Assembly: GCF_949987535.1 (NCBI RefSeq)
Contig: NC_080081.1
Coordinates: forward strand, 36,682,428 to 36,746,427
DNA from: Balaenoptera acutorostrata
Taxonomy: Eukaryota > Chordata > Mammalia > Artiodactyla > Balaenopteridae
Length of the DNA stretch: 64,000 nt
Direction: 5' to 3'
The position numbers were made by a program, and so were the translations under genes. The stretch's first letter is position 1. Each line of letters begins with the position of its first letter. This document shows positions 11,711 to 23,912 of the stretch, piece by piece. The notes under the pieces were generated by a model. That model had not been told where the DNA came from, made no database searches, and was given only the letters and a program-made list of their open reading frames with translations.

Positions 11711-14700
11711 TTAGATTCCATATATATGTGTTAGCATACTGTATTTGTTTTTCTCTTTCTGACTTACTTCACTCTGTATGACACACTCTAACTCCATCCA
11801 ACTCACTACAAATAACTCCATTTCGTTTCTTTTTATGGCTGAGTAATATTCCATTGTATATATGTGCAACATCTTCTTTATCCATTCATCCGATGATGGA
11901 CACTTAGGTTGCTTCCATGTCCTAGCTATTGTAAATAGAGCTGCTATGAACATTTCGGTACATGACTCTTTCTGAATTATGGTTTTCTCAGGGTATATGA
12001 CCAGTAGTGGGATTGCTGGGTCATATGCTAGTTCTATTTTTAGTTTTTTAAGGAACCTCCATACTGTTCTCCATAGTGGCTGTATCAATTTACATTCCCA
12101 CCAACAAGGCAAGAGTGTTCCCTTTTCTCCACACCCTCTCCAGCATTTATTGTTTCTAGATTTTTTGATGATGGCCATTCTGACAGTGTGAGATGATATC
12201 TCATTGTAGTTTTGATTTGCATTTCTCTAATGATTAATGATGTTGAGCATTCTTTCATGTGTTTGTTGGCAATCTGTATATCTTCTTTGGAGAAATGTCT
12301 ATTTAGGTCTTCTGCCCATTTTTGGATTGGGTTGTTTGTTTTTTTGTTATTGAGCTGCATGAGCTGCTTGTAAATCTGGGAGATTAATATTTTGTCACTT
12401 GCTTCATTTGCAAGTATTTTCTCCCATTCTGAGGGTTGTCTTTTGGTCTTGTTTATGGTTTCCTTTGCTGTGCAAAAGTTTTTAGGTTTCATTAGGTCCC
12501 ATTTGTTTATTTGTGTTTTTATTTCCAGTTCTATAGGAGCTGGGTCAAAAAGGATCTTTCTGTGATTTATGTCATAGAGTGTTCTGCCTATGTTTTCCTC
12601 TAAGAGTTTGATAGTGTCTGCCCTTACACTTAGGTCTTTAATCCATTTTGAGTTTATTTTTGTGTATGGTGTCAGGGAGTGTTCTAATTTCATACTTTTA
12701 CATGTACCTGTTCAGTTTTCCCAGCACCACTTATTGAAGAGGCTGTCTTTTCTCCACCATATATGCTTGCCTCCTTTATCAAAGATAAGCTGACCATATG
12801 TGAGTGGGTTTATCTCTGGGCTTTCTATCCTGTTCCATTGATCTATGTTTCTGTTTTTGTGCCAGTACCAAACTGTCTTGATTACTGTAGCTTTGTAATG
12901 TAGTCTGAAGTCAGGGAGCCTGATTCCTCCAGCTCCATTTTTCGATCTCAAGATTGCTTTGGCTATTCGGGGTCTTTTGTTTTTCCATACAAATTGCGAA
13001 ATTTTTTGTTCTAGTTCTGTGAAAAATGCCCGTGGTAGTTTGATAGGGATTGCATTGAATCTGTAGATTGCTTTGGGTAGTAGAGTCATTTTCACAATGT
13101 TGATTCTTCCAATCCAAGAACATGGTATATCTCTCCATCTATTTGTATCATCTTTGATTTCTTTCATCAGTGTCTTATAATTTTCTGCATACAGGTCTTT
13201 TGTCTCCTTAGGTAGGTTTATTCCTAGATATTTTATTCTTTTTGTTGCAATGGTAAATGGGAGTGTTTTCTTAATTTCACTTTCAGATGTTTCATCATTA
13301 GTGTATAGGAATGCAAGAGATTTCTGTGCATTAATTTTGTATCCTGCTACTTTACCAAATTCATTGATTAGCTCTAGTAGTTTTCTGGTAGCATCTTTAG
13401 GATTCTCTATGTATAGTATCATGTCATCTGCAAACAGTGACAGCTTTACTTCTTTTCCGATTTGGATTCCTTTTATTTCTTTTTCTTCTCTGATTGCTGT
13501 GGCTAACACTTCCAAAACTATGTTGAATAATAGTGGTGAGAGTGGGCAACCTTGTCTTGTTCCTGATCTTAGTGGAAATGGTTTCAGTTTTTCACCATTG
13601 AGGACGATGTTGGCTGTGGGTTTGTCATATATGGCCTTTATTATGTTGAGGAAAGTTCCCTCTATGCCTACTTTCTGCAGGGCTTTTATCATAAATGGGT
13701 GTTGAATTTTGTCGAAAGCTTTCTCTGCATCTATTGAGATGATTATATGTTTTTTCCCCTTCAGTTTGTTAATATGATGTATCACGATTGATTTGCGTAT
13801 ATTGAAGAATCCTTGCATTCCTGGGATAAACCCCACTTGATCATGGTGTATGATCCTTTTAATGTGCTGTTGGATTCTGTTTGCTAGTATTTTGTTGAGG
13901 ATTTTTGCATCTATGTTCATCAGTGATATTGGCCGGTAGTTTTCTTTCTTTGTGACATCTTTGTCTGGTTTTGGTATCAGGGTGATGGTTGCCACATAGA
14001 ATGAGTTGGGGAGTGTTCCTCCCTCTGCAATATTTTGGAAGAGTTTGAGATGGATAGGTTTTAGCCTTTCTCTAAATGTTTGATAGAATTTGCCTGTGAA
14101 GCCATTTGGTCCTGGGCTCTTGTTTGTTGGAAGATTTTTAATCACAGTTTCAATTTCAGTGCTTGTGATTGGTCTGTTCATATTTTCTATTTCTTCCTGG
14201 TTCAGTCTCAGAAGGTTGTGCATTTCTAAGAATCTGTCCATTTCTTCCAGGTTGTCCATTTTATTGGCATAGAGTTGCTTGTAGTAATCTCTCATGATCG
14301 TTTGTATTTCTGCAGTGTCAGTGGTTACTTCTCCTTTTTCATTTCTAATTCTATTGATTTGAGTCTTCTTCCTTTTTCTCTTGATGAGTCTGGCTAATGG
14401 TTTATCAATTTTGTTTATCTTCTCAAAGAACCAGCTTTTAGTTTTATTGATCTTTGCTATTGTCTCCTTCATTTCTTTTTCATTTATTTCTGATCTGATC
14501 TTTATGATTTCTTTCCTTCTGCTAACTTTGGGGTTTTTTTGTTCTTCTTTCTCTAATTGTTTTAGGTGCAAGGTTAGGTTGTTTATTCAAGATGTTTCCT
14601 GTTTCTTGATGTAGGCTTGTATTGCTATAAACTTCCCTCTTAGCACTGCTTTTGCTGCATCCCATAGGTTTTGGGTCATCGTGTCTCCATTGTCATTTCT

Positions 14701-15540
14701 TTCTAGGTATTTTTTGATTTCCCCTTTGATTTCTTCAGTGATCACTTTGTTATTAAGTAGTGTAATGTGTAGCCTCCATGTGTTTGTATTTTTTACAGAT
14801 CTCTTCCTGTAATTGATATCTAGTCTCATAATGTTGTGTTTGGAAAAGATACTTGATATGATTTCAATTTTCTTAAATTTACCAAGGCTTGATTTGTGAC
14901 CCAAGATATGATCTATCCTGGAGAATGTTCCGTGAGCACTTGAGAAAAATGTGTATTCTGTTGTTTTTGGGTGGTATGTTCCATAAATATCAATTAAGTC
15001 CGTCTTGTTTAATGTATCATATAAAGCTTGTGTTTCCTTATTTATTTGCATTTTGGATGATCTGTCCATTGGTGAAAGTGGGGTGTTAAAGTCCCCTACT
15101 ATGATTGTGTTACTGTCAATTTCCCCTTTTATGGCTGTTAGTATTTGCCTTATGCATTGAGGTGCTCCTATGTTGGGTGCATAAATATTTACAATTCTTA
15201 TACCTTATTCTTGGATTGATACCTTGATCATTATATAGTGTCTTTCTTTGTCTCTTGTAATAGCCTTTATTTTAAAGTTAATTTTGTCTGATATGAAAAT
15301 TATTACTCCAGCTTTCTTTTGATTTCCATTGGCATGGAATATCTTTTTCCATCCCCTCACTTTCAGGCTGTATGTGTCTCTAGGTCTGAAGTGGGTCTCT
15401 TGTAGACAGCATATATATGGGTCTTGTTTTTGTATCTATTCAGCCAGTCTGTGTCTTTTGGTGGGAGCATTTAATCCATTTACATTTAAGGTAATTATCG
15501 ATATGTATGTTCCTATTCCCATTTTCTTAAATGTTTTGGG
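11711..15540 (-). pseudogene. L1 ORF2 (endonuclease/reverse transcriptase), inactivated
   Basis: ORF2 homology runs from the endonuclease N-terminus near 15540 to a stop at 11711. Largest open pieces are 15069-14587 (C-terminal endonuclease, with [10 protein letters not shown]), 14571-12712 (619 residues, reverse transcriptase with the FADD catalytic motif in [10 protein letters not shown]), 12693-12085 and 12178-11711 (Cys-rich C-terminus). In-frame stops are visible at 15436-15438 (the Trp of LAEW is TAG), 14587-14589 and 12712-12714, and there is a frameshift near 12150. The endonuclease motif SDH reads SKH, so a catalytic Asp also appears lost. It cannot encode an active protein. Confidence 0.9.
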
Positions 15541-15580
15541 TTTGTTATTGTAGGTGTTTTCCTTCTCTTGTGTTTCTTGC

Positions 15581-16480
15581 CTAGAGAAGTTCCTTTAGCA
15601 TTTGTTGTAAAGCTGGTTTGGTGGTGCTGAACTCTCTCAGCTTTTGCTTGTCTGTAAAGGTTTTAATTTCTCCATCAAATCTGAATGAGATCCTTGCTGG
15701 GTAGAGTAATCTTGGTTGTAGGTTTTTCTCCTTCATCACTTTAAGTATATCCTGCCACTCCCTTCTGGCTTGCAGAGTTTCTGCTGAAAGATCAGCTGTT
15801 AATCTTATGAGGATTCCCTTGTGTGTTATTTGTTGTTTTTCCCTTGCTGCTTTTAATATGTTTTCTTTATATTTAATTTTTGATAGTTTGATTAATATGT
15901 GTCTTGGCATGTTTTTCCTTGGATTTATCCTGTATGGGACTCTCTGTGCTTCCAGGACTTGATTAACTATTTCCTTTCCCATATTAGGGAAGTTTTCAAC
16001 TATAATCTCAATCTCTTCAAGTATTTTTTCAGTCCCTTTCTTTTTCTCTTCTTCTTCTGGGACCCCTATAATTCGAATGTTGGTGCGTTTAATGTTGTCG
16101 TAGAAGTCTCTGAGACTGTCTTCAGTTCCTTTCATTATTTTTTCTTTATTCTGCTCTGCAGTAGTTATTTCCACTATTTTATCTTCCAGGTCACTTATCC
16201 TTTCTTCTGCCTCAGTTATTCTGCTATTGATCCCGTCTAGAGTATTTTTAATTTCATTTATTGTGTTTTTCATTGTTACTTGGTTCCTCTTTAGTTCTTC
16301 TACGTCCTTGTTAAATGTTTCTTGCATTTGGTCTATTCTATTTCCAAGATTTTGGATCATCTTTACTCTCATTATTCTGAATTCTTTTTCAGGTAGACTG
16401 CCTATTTCATCTTCATTTGTTAGGTCTGGTGTGTTTTGAACCTGTTCCTTCATCTGCTCTGTGTTTTTTTGTCTTCTCAT
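15581..16480 (-). CDS. L1 ORF1 protein, open reading frame intact (299 aa)
   Basis: This RNA-binding chaperone of the L1 ribonucleoprotein is preserved as an uninterrupted frame. Residues ~40-130 form a heptad-rich coiled coil (ITEAEERISDLEDKI). Residues ~134-206 form the RRM, including TNIRIIGVPEEE and PRHILIKLSK. Residues ~213-299 form the C-terminal domain with RLTADLSAETLQARREW and [14 protein letters not shown]. It is shorter than human ORF1p (338 aa), mostly at the N-terminus. The start ATG at 16480 is preceded by 5' UTR. Because ORF2 is broken and the element is intronic antisense, any expression would be element-driven. Translation is not demonstrated. Confidence 0.85.
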   Translation of the reverse strand: MRRQKNTEQMKEQVQNTPDLTNEDEIGSLPEKEFRIMRVKMIQNLGNRIDQMQETFNKDVEELKRNQVTMKNTINEIKNTLDGINSRITEAEERISDLEDKIVEITTAEQNKEKIMKGTEDSLRDFYDNIKRTNIRIIGVPEEEEKKKGTEKILEEIEIIVENFPNMGKEIVNQVLEAQRVPYRINPRKNMPRHILIKLSKIKYKENILKAAREKQQITHKGILIRLTADLSAETLQARREWQDILKVMKEKNLQPRLLYPARISFRFDGEIKTFTDKQKLREFSTTKPALQQMLKELL

Positions 16481-18535
16481 TTTGCTTATCTTACTGTGTT
16501 TAGGGTCTCCTTTTCACAGGCTGCAGGTTTGTAGTTCCCATTGTTTTTGGTATCTGTCCCCAGTGGCTAAGGTTGGTTCAGTGGGTTGTGTAGGCTTCCT
16601 GGTGGAGGAGACTAGTGCCTGTGTTCTGGTGGATGAGGCTGGATCTTGTCTTTCTGTTGGGCACGTCCACATTTGGTGGTGTGTTTTGGGGTGTCTGTGG
16701 CCTTATTATGATTTTAGGCAGCCTCTCTGCTAATGGATGGGGTTGTGTTCCTCTCTTGCTAGTTGTTTGGCATAGGGTGTCCAGCACTGTAGCTTGCTGG
16801 TCGTTGAGTGAAGCTGTTTCTTGGTGTTGAGATGGAGATCTCTGAGAGATTTTCGCCATTTGGTATTACGTGGAGCTGGGAGGTCTCTTGTGGACCAGTG
16901 TTCTGAAGTTGGCTCTCCCACCTCAGAGGCACAGCCCTGATGCCTGGCTGGAGCACCAAGAGCCTTTCATCCACACAGCTCAGAATAAAAGGTTGAAAAG
17001 ATAGAAAGAAAGTAAGAAGGAGGATAAAATAAAATAAAATAAAATAAAGCTATTATAATAAAAAATAAGAAAAAAATATTAAGAATAAATTTATTAAGAA
17101 ATTTTTTTTTTAATTTTTAAAAATAGAAAATAAGTTAAAAATTATTAAGAAAAATTTTATTAAGAAAAAACATTTTTTAAGTACAAAAAAAAAGAAAAAA
17201 AAACGGATGTACCGAACCCTAGGACAAATGGTGAAAGCAAAGCTATACAGACAAAATCTCACCCAGAAGCATATACATGTACCCTCACAAAAAAAGGAAA
17301 AGGGGAAAAATTAATATATCCTGCTCCTAAAGTCCACCTCCTGATTTGGGGATGATTCGTTTTCTATTCAGGTATTCAACAGATGCAGGCACATCAAGTT
17401 GTTTGTGGAGCTTTAATCCGCTGCTTCTGAGGTTGCTGGGAGAAATTTCCCTTTCTCTTCTTTGTTCCTACAGCTCCCGGGGTCCAGCTTTGGATTTGGA
17501 CCCGCCTCTGCGTGTAGGTCGCCTGAGGGCGTCTGTTCCCTTCCCAGACAGAACGGGGTTAAAGGAGCAGCTGCTTTGGGGGCTCTGGCTCACTGAAGCC
17601 GCAGGGAGGGAGGGGTAGGGATGCGGGGCTAGCCTGCGGCGGCAGAGGCCGGCATGACATTGCACCAGCCTGAGGTGCGCAGTGCGTTCTCCCGGGGAAG
17701 TTGTCCCTGGATCACGGGAGCCTGGCAGTGGCGGGCTGCACAGGCTCCCGTGAGAGGCGGTGTGGAGAGTGACCTGTGCTCGCACACAGGCTTCTTGGTG
17801 GCGGCGGCAGCAGCCTTAGCGTTTCATGCCCATCTCTGGGGTCAGTGCTGATAGCCGCGTCTCGCGCCCGTCTCTGGAGCTCGTTTAAGCGGCACTCTGA
17901 ATCCCCTCTCTTTGCGCGCCGTGAAACAAAGAGGCAAGAAAAAGTCTCTTGCCTCTTCGGCAGCTGCAGACTCTTTCCCGGACTCCCTCCCAGCTAGCTG
18001 TGGTGCGCTAACCCCTTCAGGCTCTGCTCACGTCGCCAACCCCAGTCCTCTCCCTGTGATCGGACCACAGCCCAAGCCTCAGCTCCCAGCCCCCGCCCGC
18101 CCCAGCGGATGAGCAGACAAGCCTCTCAGGCTGGTGAGTGCTGCTCGGCGCTGAGCTTCTGTGCGGGAATCTCTCCGCTGTGCCCTCTGCACCCCTGTTG
18201 CTGCGCTCTTCTCTGTGGATCTGAAGCTTCCCCCCTCTGCCACCCGCAGTCTCTGCCTGCGAAGGGGCTTCCTAGTGTGTGGAAACCTTTCTTCCTTCAC
18301 AGCTCCCTCCCACTGGTGCAGGTCCCGTCCCTATTCTTTTGTCTCTTTTATTTCTTTTTACTTTCTCCCTACCCAAGTACATGGGGAGTTTCTTTACTTT
18401 TGGGAGGTTTGACGTCTTCTGCCAGCGTTCAGTGGGTGTTCTGTAGGAGCAGTTCCACTTGTAGATGTATTTCTAATGTATCTGTGGGAAGGAAGGTGAT
18501 CTCCGCGTCTTACTCTTCTGCCATCTTGCCCAGAC
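16481..18535 (-). promoter_or_regulatory. L1 5' UTR with CpG-rich promoter segment, minus strand
   Basis: About 2 kb lies between the right TSD and ORF1. The distal part (about 17440-18330) is G/C- and CpG-rich and stands out sharply from the intron. A very A-rich stretch at about 16985-17215 separates it from the proximal part. Mammalian L1 5' UTRs carry an internal RNA polymerase II promoter and may carry an antisense promoter. Activity here is inferred from position and composition only. In a G+C scan this block would imitate a gene-associated CpG island. Confidence 0.75.
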
Positions 18536-18552
18536 CTTGAAGTGTACTCTTT
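18536..18552. repeat. Target-site duplication, right copy (large L1 insertion)
   Basis: Exact second copy of the 17-bp sequence at 10931-10947, directly after the 5' end of the minus-strand L1. Confidence 0.93.
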
Positions 18553-20593
18553 CTATGAGTTTTGGTTTCTGGAAGAGGCGGTTTTGCCAACCAAGAGCTG
18601 ATGTGCAGCTGCCAGTGGAAAAACAAAAGTCCCTCGGTTGCTAGAGTATGTTGCTAGGGAACAATGGCAGTGGTGTTGACATGCAGGCTTATATTCCCAG
18701 GGATCACCACTGGCTGATAAAGAAGTCTCCTTTATCATAGCAGAAATTAATACCCAAGACCTTCCGAGAGCTAAATTAACAAAGGGTAGCTTTGTCCAGA
18801 CTGAAACTCTGGGATAGCCTTCACAAACTCTCTGTATTTATAGTTTAAATGTCCCCTTTGCCAGAGTTGCTTCTCCACAAGTTTTTATTGAAAAGCCCTC
18901 AGCTGGGGTCCCTCAGCAGCTGAGTTACTAAGTTCTTATCAATCAAGGGCAGATGAGATGATGACATCCAGACACAACTTACTTCATTCTTATATCAAAA
19001 CAACTTTACTTCTAAAAACAACTTAATTTTTTTTTGGTCATAAATAAGTGGATTTGAAATCATAGCAAACCAGTACACAACAACAAAGTCTCAGACTGAG
19101 TTTGCCACATGTACCAACATTTCTTAGTAAGTGGGAAAAAAAGCAGTCTCACAGCCTGATGTGTAAGATTACTGAAATCTCACTCACTGTACTCTCAGGC
19201 ACTCAACTAGTACCTCTCATGGAAATTATTCACTGAAAGGTACATGCAGGAGTATTTTGATAGCAGGAGTGACAAGCCTTATCATGGGATCAGATGAAAG
19301 AGTTCTCCATCAATTAGGAAACAAAGGATCAAACAAAGTTCTGGATCTAGAGAGTTCCATCAAAGGTGTTATACTGCACTTTCTATAGCCATTCCTGAAG
19401 TTATGTACCAGTGATAAAGTATGCCACACATTAAATAACTTTCCCTAGTTAACGGATTATAAATAACATTACATTTCTGGGGAAAAGACGAAGTGGGATC
19501 AAAAAGACTTTCTAATGGAGACATACCTGAATTGATTAATGAGTGATGAATGAACAGTAACCCACCCTATATAGTAGCAAGATACTTAGGACAGAATGCA
19601 CAATGGCACACAGGGCTGGAAAAGATCTAGTGCTGTGGCAGAAAGTTATAATTGGCTCTTAATACTCATTCATTCCTTTTTATACAACAGTATGCACAGC
19701 ACTGTTAGCTAGGCAAGTGGCCACCTAAAATAAAGATAACATTTCCCAGCACCTGATCAGTCAGGTATTCTCATGTAACTAAGTTCTGGCCAACGGGATG
19801 TAAAAAGTGAGTAGTGCAACTTAAAAGATTGATTCGTAAAGGGAGAAGATGCGCTCCTTCTTCCATTTTTCCTTCATCCTTCTGTTTGAACTGTGGTTGT
19901 GACAGCTAGGACTCCACCTTCAGGACCAAAGGGTTTGTAGACAATTCTCCATGGACTTTTAACATTCCTGCACATTTTCCAAGCAAAAATATTGGCAACT
20001 TTTTTCACCATCTTTTCAAGGATATTTGTAAATCAAACAGCTTTGGAAGGTAGAGATAGTGTCTTTCTTTTGGGCAGAGAGCAGGTTTGTTCCTTGAGAG
20101 AGCAGGAACACAATAATAAAGATAATATCTACCTTCAGAGCAATGATTGGACAGGTTTGCTGGCAGCCCCTTTAAGGATTAACAGTTCCTAAACTCCAGA
20201 TGTGAGAAAAGTCCTCTACATAAATAAGCATTTACCTGAATCTCTCTGTATCACCCTGGTGGGACGTGGAGGGACAGGGGGAACCCATGTGAACATGGAG
20301 CTCATTCTATCTGTTGTGCATGAAAAACAAAGTCATTTCTTTCTGATCCCAGAATCTTGTGTCTTTTACCAGCATCTATGAAACTGTGGTAGGCTAATTT
20401 GTTAGCTTTCAGGTCTGGTAAAATTTCAGACTCTTCACAGTTCTTGATAAAGGGTCTTATCCTACAGATTATAGGTTGAATGTTGGAAGAAACCTGGGTC
20501 TCAACACCTACCTGCAAAGCCACTTTATACACATTTGAATCCATATCTTAACTAATACAGAATTTGTTTCTTCCTACTGCCATATTGTATGGA
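18553..20593. other. Intron, possible ancient repeat near 19.72-19.95 kb
   Basis: Mostly unassigned sequence. 19720-19950 contains TAACTAAGTTCTGGCCAACG and following bases that resemble a widespread ancient mammalian interspersed repeat, but I cannot name the family. I see no exon or RNA gene. Confidence 0.45.
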
Positions 20594-20953
20594 CAGGCAT
20601 ACCCCGAAGACATTGCAGGTTTGATTCCTGACCACCACAATAAAGTATATATTGCAATAAAGGGAGTCACATGGAGTTTTTGGTTTCCCAGTGCATATAA
20701 AATTTATGTTTACACTATATCATAGTTTATTGTGTGCAATAGCATTATGTTTTTAAAAACAATCTACATACCTTAATTTAAAAAATACTTTATTGCCAAA
20801 AAGTGCTAACCGTCATCTGACAATGCAGGATTACCATAAAACTTCGATTTGTTAAAAAAAGAAAAATGCAATACCTGCAAAACTCAATAAGGTGAAGCAC
20901 AATCAAATGCAATAAATGCATAAATCATGCATAAATAAAATGAAGTATACCTG
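20594..20953. mobile_element. Tigger-type (Tc1/mariner) DNA transposon, internally deleted
   Basis: The element opens with CAGGCATACCCCGAAG and closes with GAAGTATACCTG, imperfect terminal inverted repeats of the Tigger1 type. Internal sequence such as CAATAAAGGGAGTCACATGG and TTTGGTTTCCCAGTGCATAT fits Tigger termini. At ~360 bp it keeps only the ends, with no transposase. It is a fossil predating placental radiation. Confidence 0.85.
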
Positions 20954-21239
20954 TACTAGAATATAAAATACATGGTGCTGAGATGGGCACCTGGCAACTA
21001 GATCTCAAAACAGGAAGACCTTGTTGCTAAACTTTATATAAAACTTTTCTGTAGGCTGAATAAACACATAAGTTAATGAAAGGGGTAGGGAAGACTCATT
21101 CAGTCTCAGCAAAATTCTAGAAGAGTTTACTTAAGTCAGGGGTATTTCTGACCTCTTGCCAATTTTTGGCATGCAAAGAGGGATATACAGGTCAATGTTC
21201 ACAGCAAACTGAGCTATGACACTGATATCTCCTAAGAAT
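20954..21239. other. Intron, no identifiable feature
   Basis: Short unassigned stretch between the Tigger element and the L2 fragment. Confidence 0.5.
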
Positions 21240-21640
21240 GTTATTTTTCTACCCTTTTCTCATTGCCTCTGAATGAAATTCCAGCTCCATAGCATGGCAT
21301 ACAATCCCCTTCATTCTCATTCTAACCTTTTCATCCTACCAGCCATACCTCTTCTTCCCCTCCTTCACTACCACCCATTCCACCAATATGACATACTTGC
21401 CACTCTATTTATCACTGGCTATGACCTTTCATGTCCCTTGTCTTTACACATAATGCTTTCCCTGTATGTAATGCTTTCCCCTATTTCTTCATCTTACAAA
21501 TTTCTACTCATCTTTCAACTCTAAGTTAAAATGTCATGTTTCCTTTCTTGCCATGAAACTGTCAGCTGTCACTTCTTATGTTGTCAGTGCATTTACTTCT
21601 AGTATCAGATCCTTCTCTGCTCTTCATATTCTCAACATCT
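21240..21640 (+). mobile_element. L2 LINE 3' fragment
   Basis: The C/T-rich stretch with CCAGCTCCATAGCATGGCAT, a run of TTCCCC-type motifs and CATCTTTCAACTCTAAGTTA-like text follows the order of the L2 3' end in plus orientation. It is highly diverged, as expected for L2. Confidence 0.6.
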
Positions 21641-23317
21641 AATTCGTCATTGTAGTAAAACAAAACAGGGAATCAGTCTAAACTATGATTAACTAGATTG
21701 CAAGAGGACATCTGAGAAGATAACGTTGGAAAATTGTCCATGAATTTTTGTGTGTACATTGCAACATTTATTCTAGCTGCAAAATATTTTCAAGTATTGG
21801 AATACATCTGTTGGTTTTAATAATTACTCCATAAAGCAGCCCCAAAGGACACTATTATCTCTTCTATACAATTACAATTTTCTCATTTCTTTTGTAAAGC
21901 TGTTTCTGAAGAAAAAATGTAGTGTATTTATTCTTTTCAACCAATTTTGCTCTAGTATTAATAATTTATATTACATTATCAAAATTACAATAATTTCATT
22001 GTTAATCTGTAGACTATATAATAGGAAGAACATTAAAAGGGACATTTACCAAATGAAATAAAACCCTGATAACCTAGCTTAGGCTTTAGTAAATAATTTA
22101 TAAAATAACAGCTATGATGTATCAAACATTTATTTTACAAAAGAAACTGTCAGATATTATATCATTTTTATAGAGGTGTTACATAAATTTCTTTTGTATA
22201 AACCCATGTGTTACTGAGTTTTATTAGGAGAAGGTTCACATAAAGGCAGAGAGATTGAATAAATAGTGGTTTATAATATATATATATAATTATATTAAGA
22301 AGTCAATGATGTTGTAACTTGTGAAATTTAAGGTACATTTTATTTTCAAATATAAGGCTATGCTAATAGGCTCGATATTTGACTTCTATAATGTGAGCAA
22401 TATGTTTAATTAATTATCATTATTTTTATACACATTTAGCTATATATTTGTATATGTTAGCATTCTTTAATAATTTCAAAAAAGTGTGATAAAGTATTGT
22501 ATAGAATTATTTTAGTGTCAGCAATGCTGGATTCAGATAAAGCAACAGTATAATTTGTCACTATAATGTGTATGAATAAACACAGTAGCTTGAAGTCAAC
22601 CATTCCATTAAAACAATAGAAAGTAAAAAGGGGAATACTTTTCTTATATGTGAACTTTGTACCAGGGACTGTGGTAGGTGCCCTTCATGAAGATACTTAA
22701 CCAATAAATAAAATCTCTGCAAAAAGTTATTTTGCTAAGTTTTATTAACAATATCTCAATATTATAGCATAGTTCTTTTGAGTTAGATCTTCAATTTAAA
22801 TGAAACAGAAATAAAGTTCAGATTTTGTGAAGCATTTAGGATGATAAAAACTTCCGAGTGAAGAATCATTTCACTTCTGGGTGATTTTGCAAGCTAAATT
22901 GTCCAATACTTGTCCTTTAAATTGCTCCTATTGGTTAATTTCAGCATATTGCAAGACTGAGAGCCAGCAGACAACTTGTGAGTAATCAAGCAGAGGCATT
23001 ACATCCATAATGGGAACACTTGGGCAATCAAAAGTATTTTTTCATGGCAGGCATTGAGAGAAACATAGACATCTTAAAAAAAAATCTCCAGGATTTGAAG
23101 TCAGTTTAAACATCATATTTTAGACTTACTAAAGAATATTAGAGGATGAATTTTTAAATCTAAGGCCTAAACTATTTTATATACTAAGTAATAATGTCAT
23201 CCTATGCATTTACTTAGTTAGAATTAAGTCTGTTTACCAATATATTAAGCATAATGTCCACTAGTAAAGCAAAAATTTCATGACATCTAATCTTATTAAA
23301 CCATAAACAAGTTATAA
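21641..23317. other. Intron, A/T-rich, no identifiable feature
   Basis: Very A/T-rich with short TA runs (for example near 22280). I see no exon, RNA gene or confident repeat. Confidence 0.5.
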
Positions 23318-23912
23318 TATTCCTCTACTCAAAATCCTCCCATGGCTTCCTGTTTCACTTAGGGAAAATGTCTACATTTGCTTTAGACATTAGACAAATG
23401 TCTAAACACCTGTGTGAGGCCCACCCTTTACCCTTACCCATTATCTCCTCTGCTACCCCGCCCACTATCTCTGCTCCTGCTGTTCTGGCTTCCTTGCTGC
23501 CCCTGGAACTTTGCACTCACCTGTTCAATCGGCCTCAAATCTTCTCCCCCAGAGATATTCCTGAACTCACCTCCAAACACTACCATCTTCTTCAAGTTTG
23601 GGGGCAAACATCACCTTCTCAATGAGGCCTTTATTGATCATATACTTAAATTTGTAACTGCAACTCCCACTCCCACCATTTGCACTCCTGACACCACTTC
23701 CCTGCTCTATGTGTCTACAGCCCTTAGTAGTATATAATACACGTGTTTACTGTGTGTATTATGTCTATATCGCTCCTAGTAGAATTGAGTGCAAGGAATT
23801 TTTTCCTGTTTTGTTCACGGATATGTTCACAAAATTTGGGATGGTGTGTGACATACACTAGGCATTCAAAGTTAGGTGTTGAAAAAATGAGTAAATAAAT
23901 AAATTCAACTCT
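23318..23912 (+). mobile_element. L2 LINE 3' fragment
   Basis: In order this shows the L2 3' hallmarks: CTCAAAATCCTCCCATGGCT, CTGTTCTGGCTTCCTTGCTG, CCTGGAACTTTGCACTCACC, CACCTTCTCAATGAGGCCTT, and a terminal CACTAGGCATTCAAAG-GTTGAAAAAATGAGTAAATA tail. The plus-strand ORFs at 23368-23737 fall inside this repeat and are not genes. Confidence 0.8.

Larger units (their letters stand above)
11327..18535 (-). mobile_element. Full-length-type L1 LINE, minus strand
   Basis: A ~7.2 kb L1 read right to left: a 5' UTR of ~2.05 kb (18535-16481), ORF1 (16480-15581), a degraded ORF2 (about 15540-11711) and a ~380-bp 3' UTR ending with AATAAA. Perfect 17-bp TSDs at 10931-10947 and 18536-18552 mark it, with the SINE in its tail, as one bounded insertion. 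Because the 5' UTR is present, this is not the usual 5'-truncated copy. It lies in antisense orientation within a KLHL1 intron. Confidence 0.93.

Noticed and set aside
17440..18330. CpG-rich block that resembles a gene promoter or CpG island
   Set aside because: It lies inside the L1 5' UTR, bounded by the L1 TSD at 18536 and continuous with ORF1 at 16480, so it belongs to the transposon.
23368..23737. Open frames of 85 and 107 aa
   Set aside because: They lie inside a diverged L2 3' end and have no conserved protein features.
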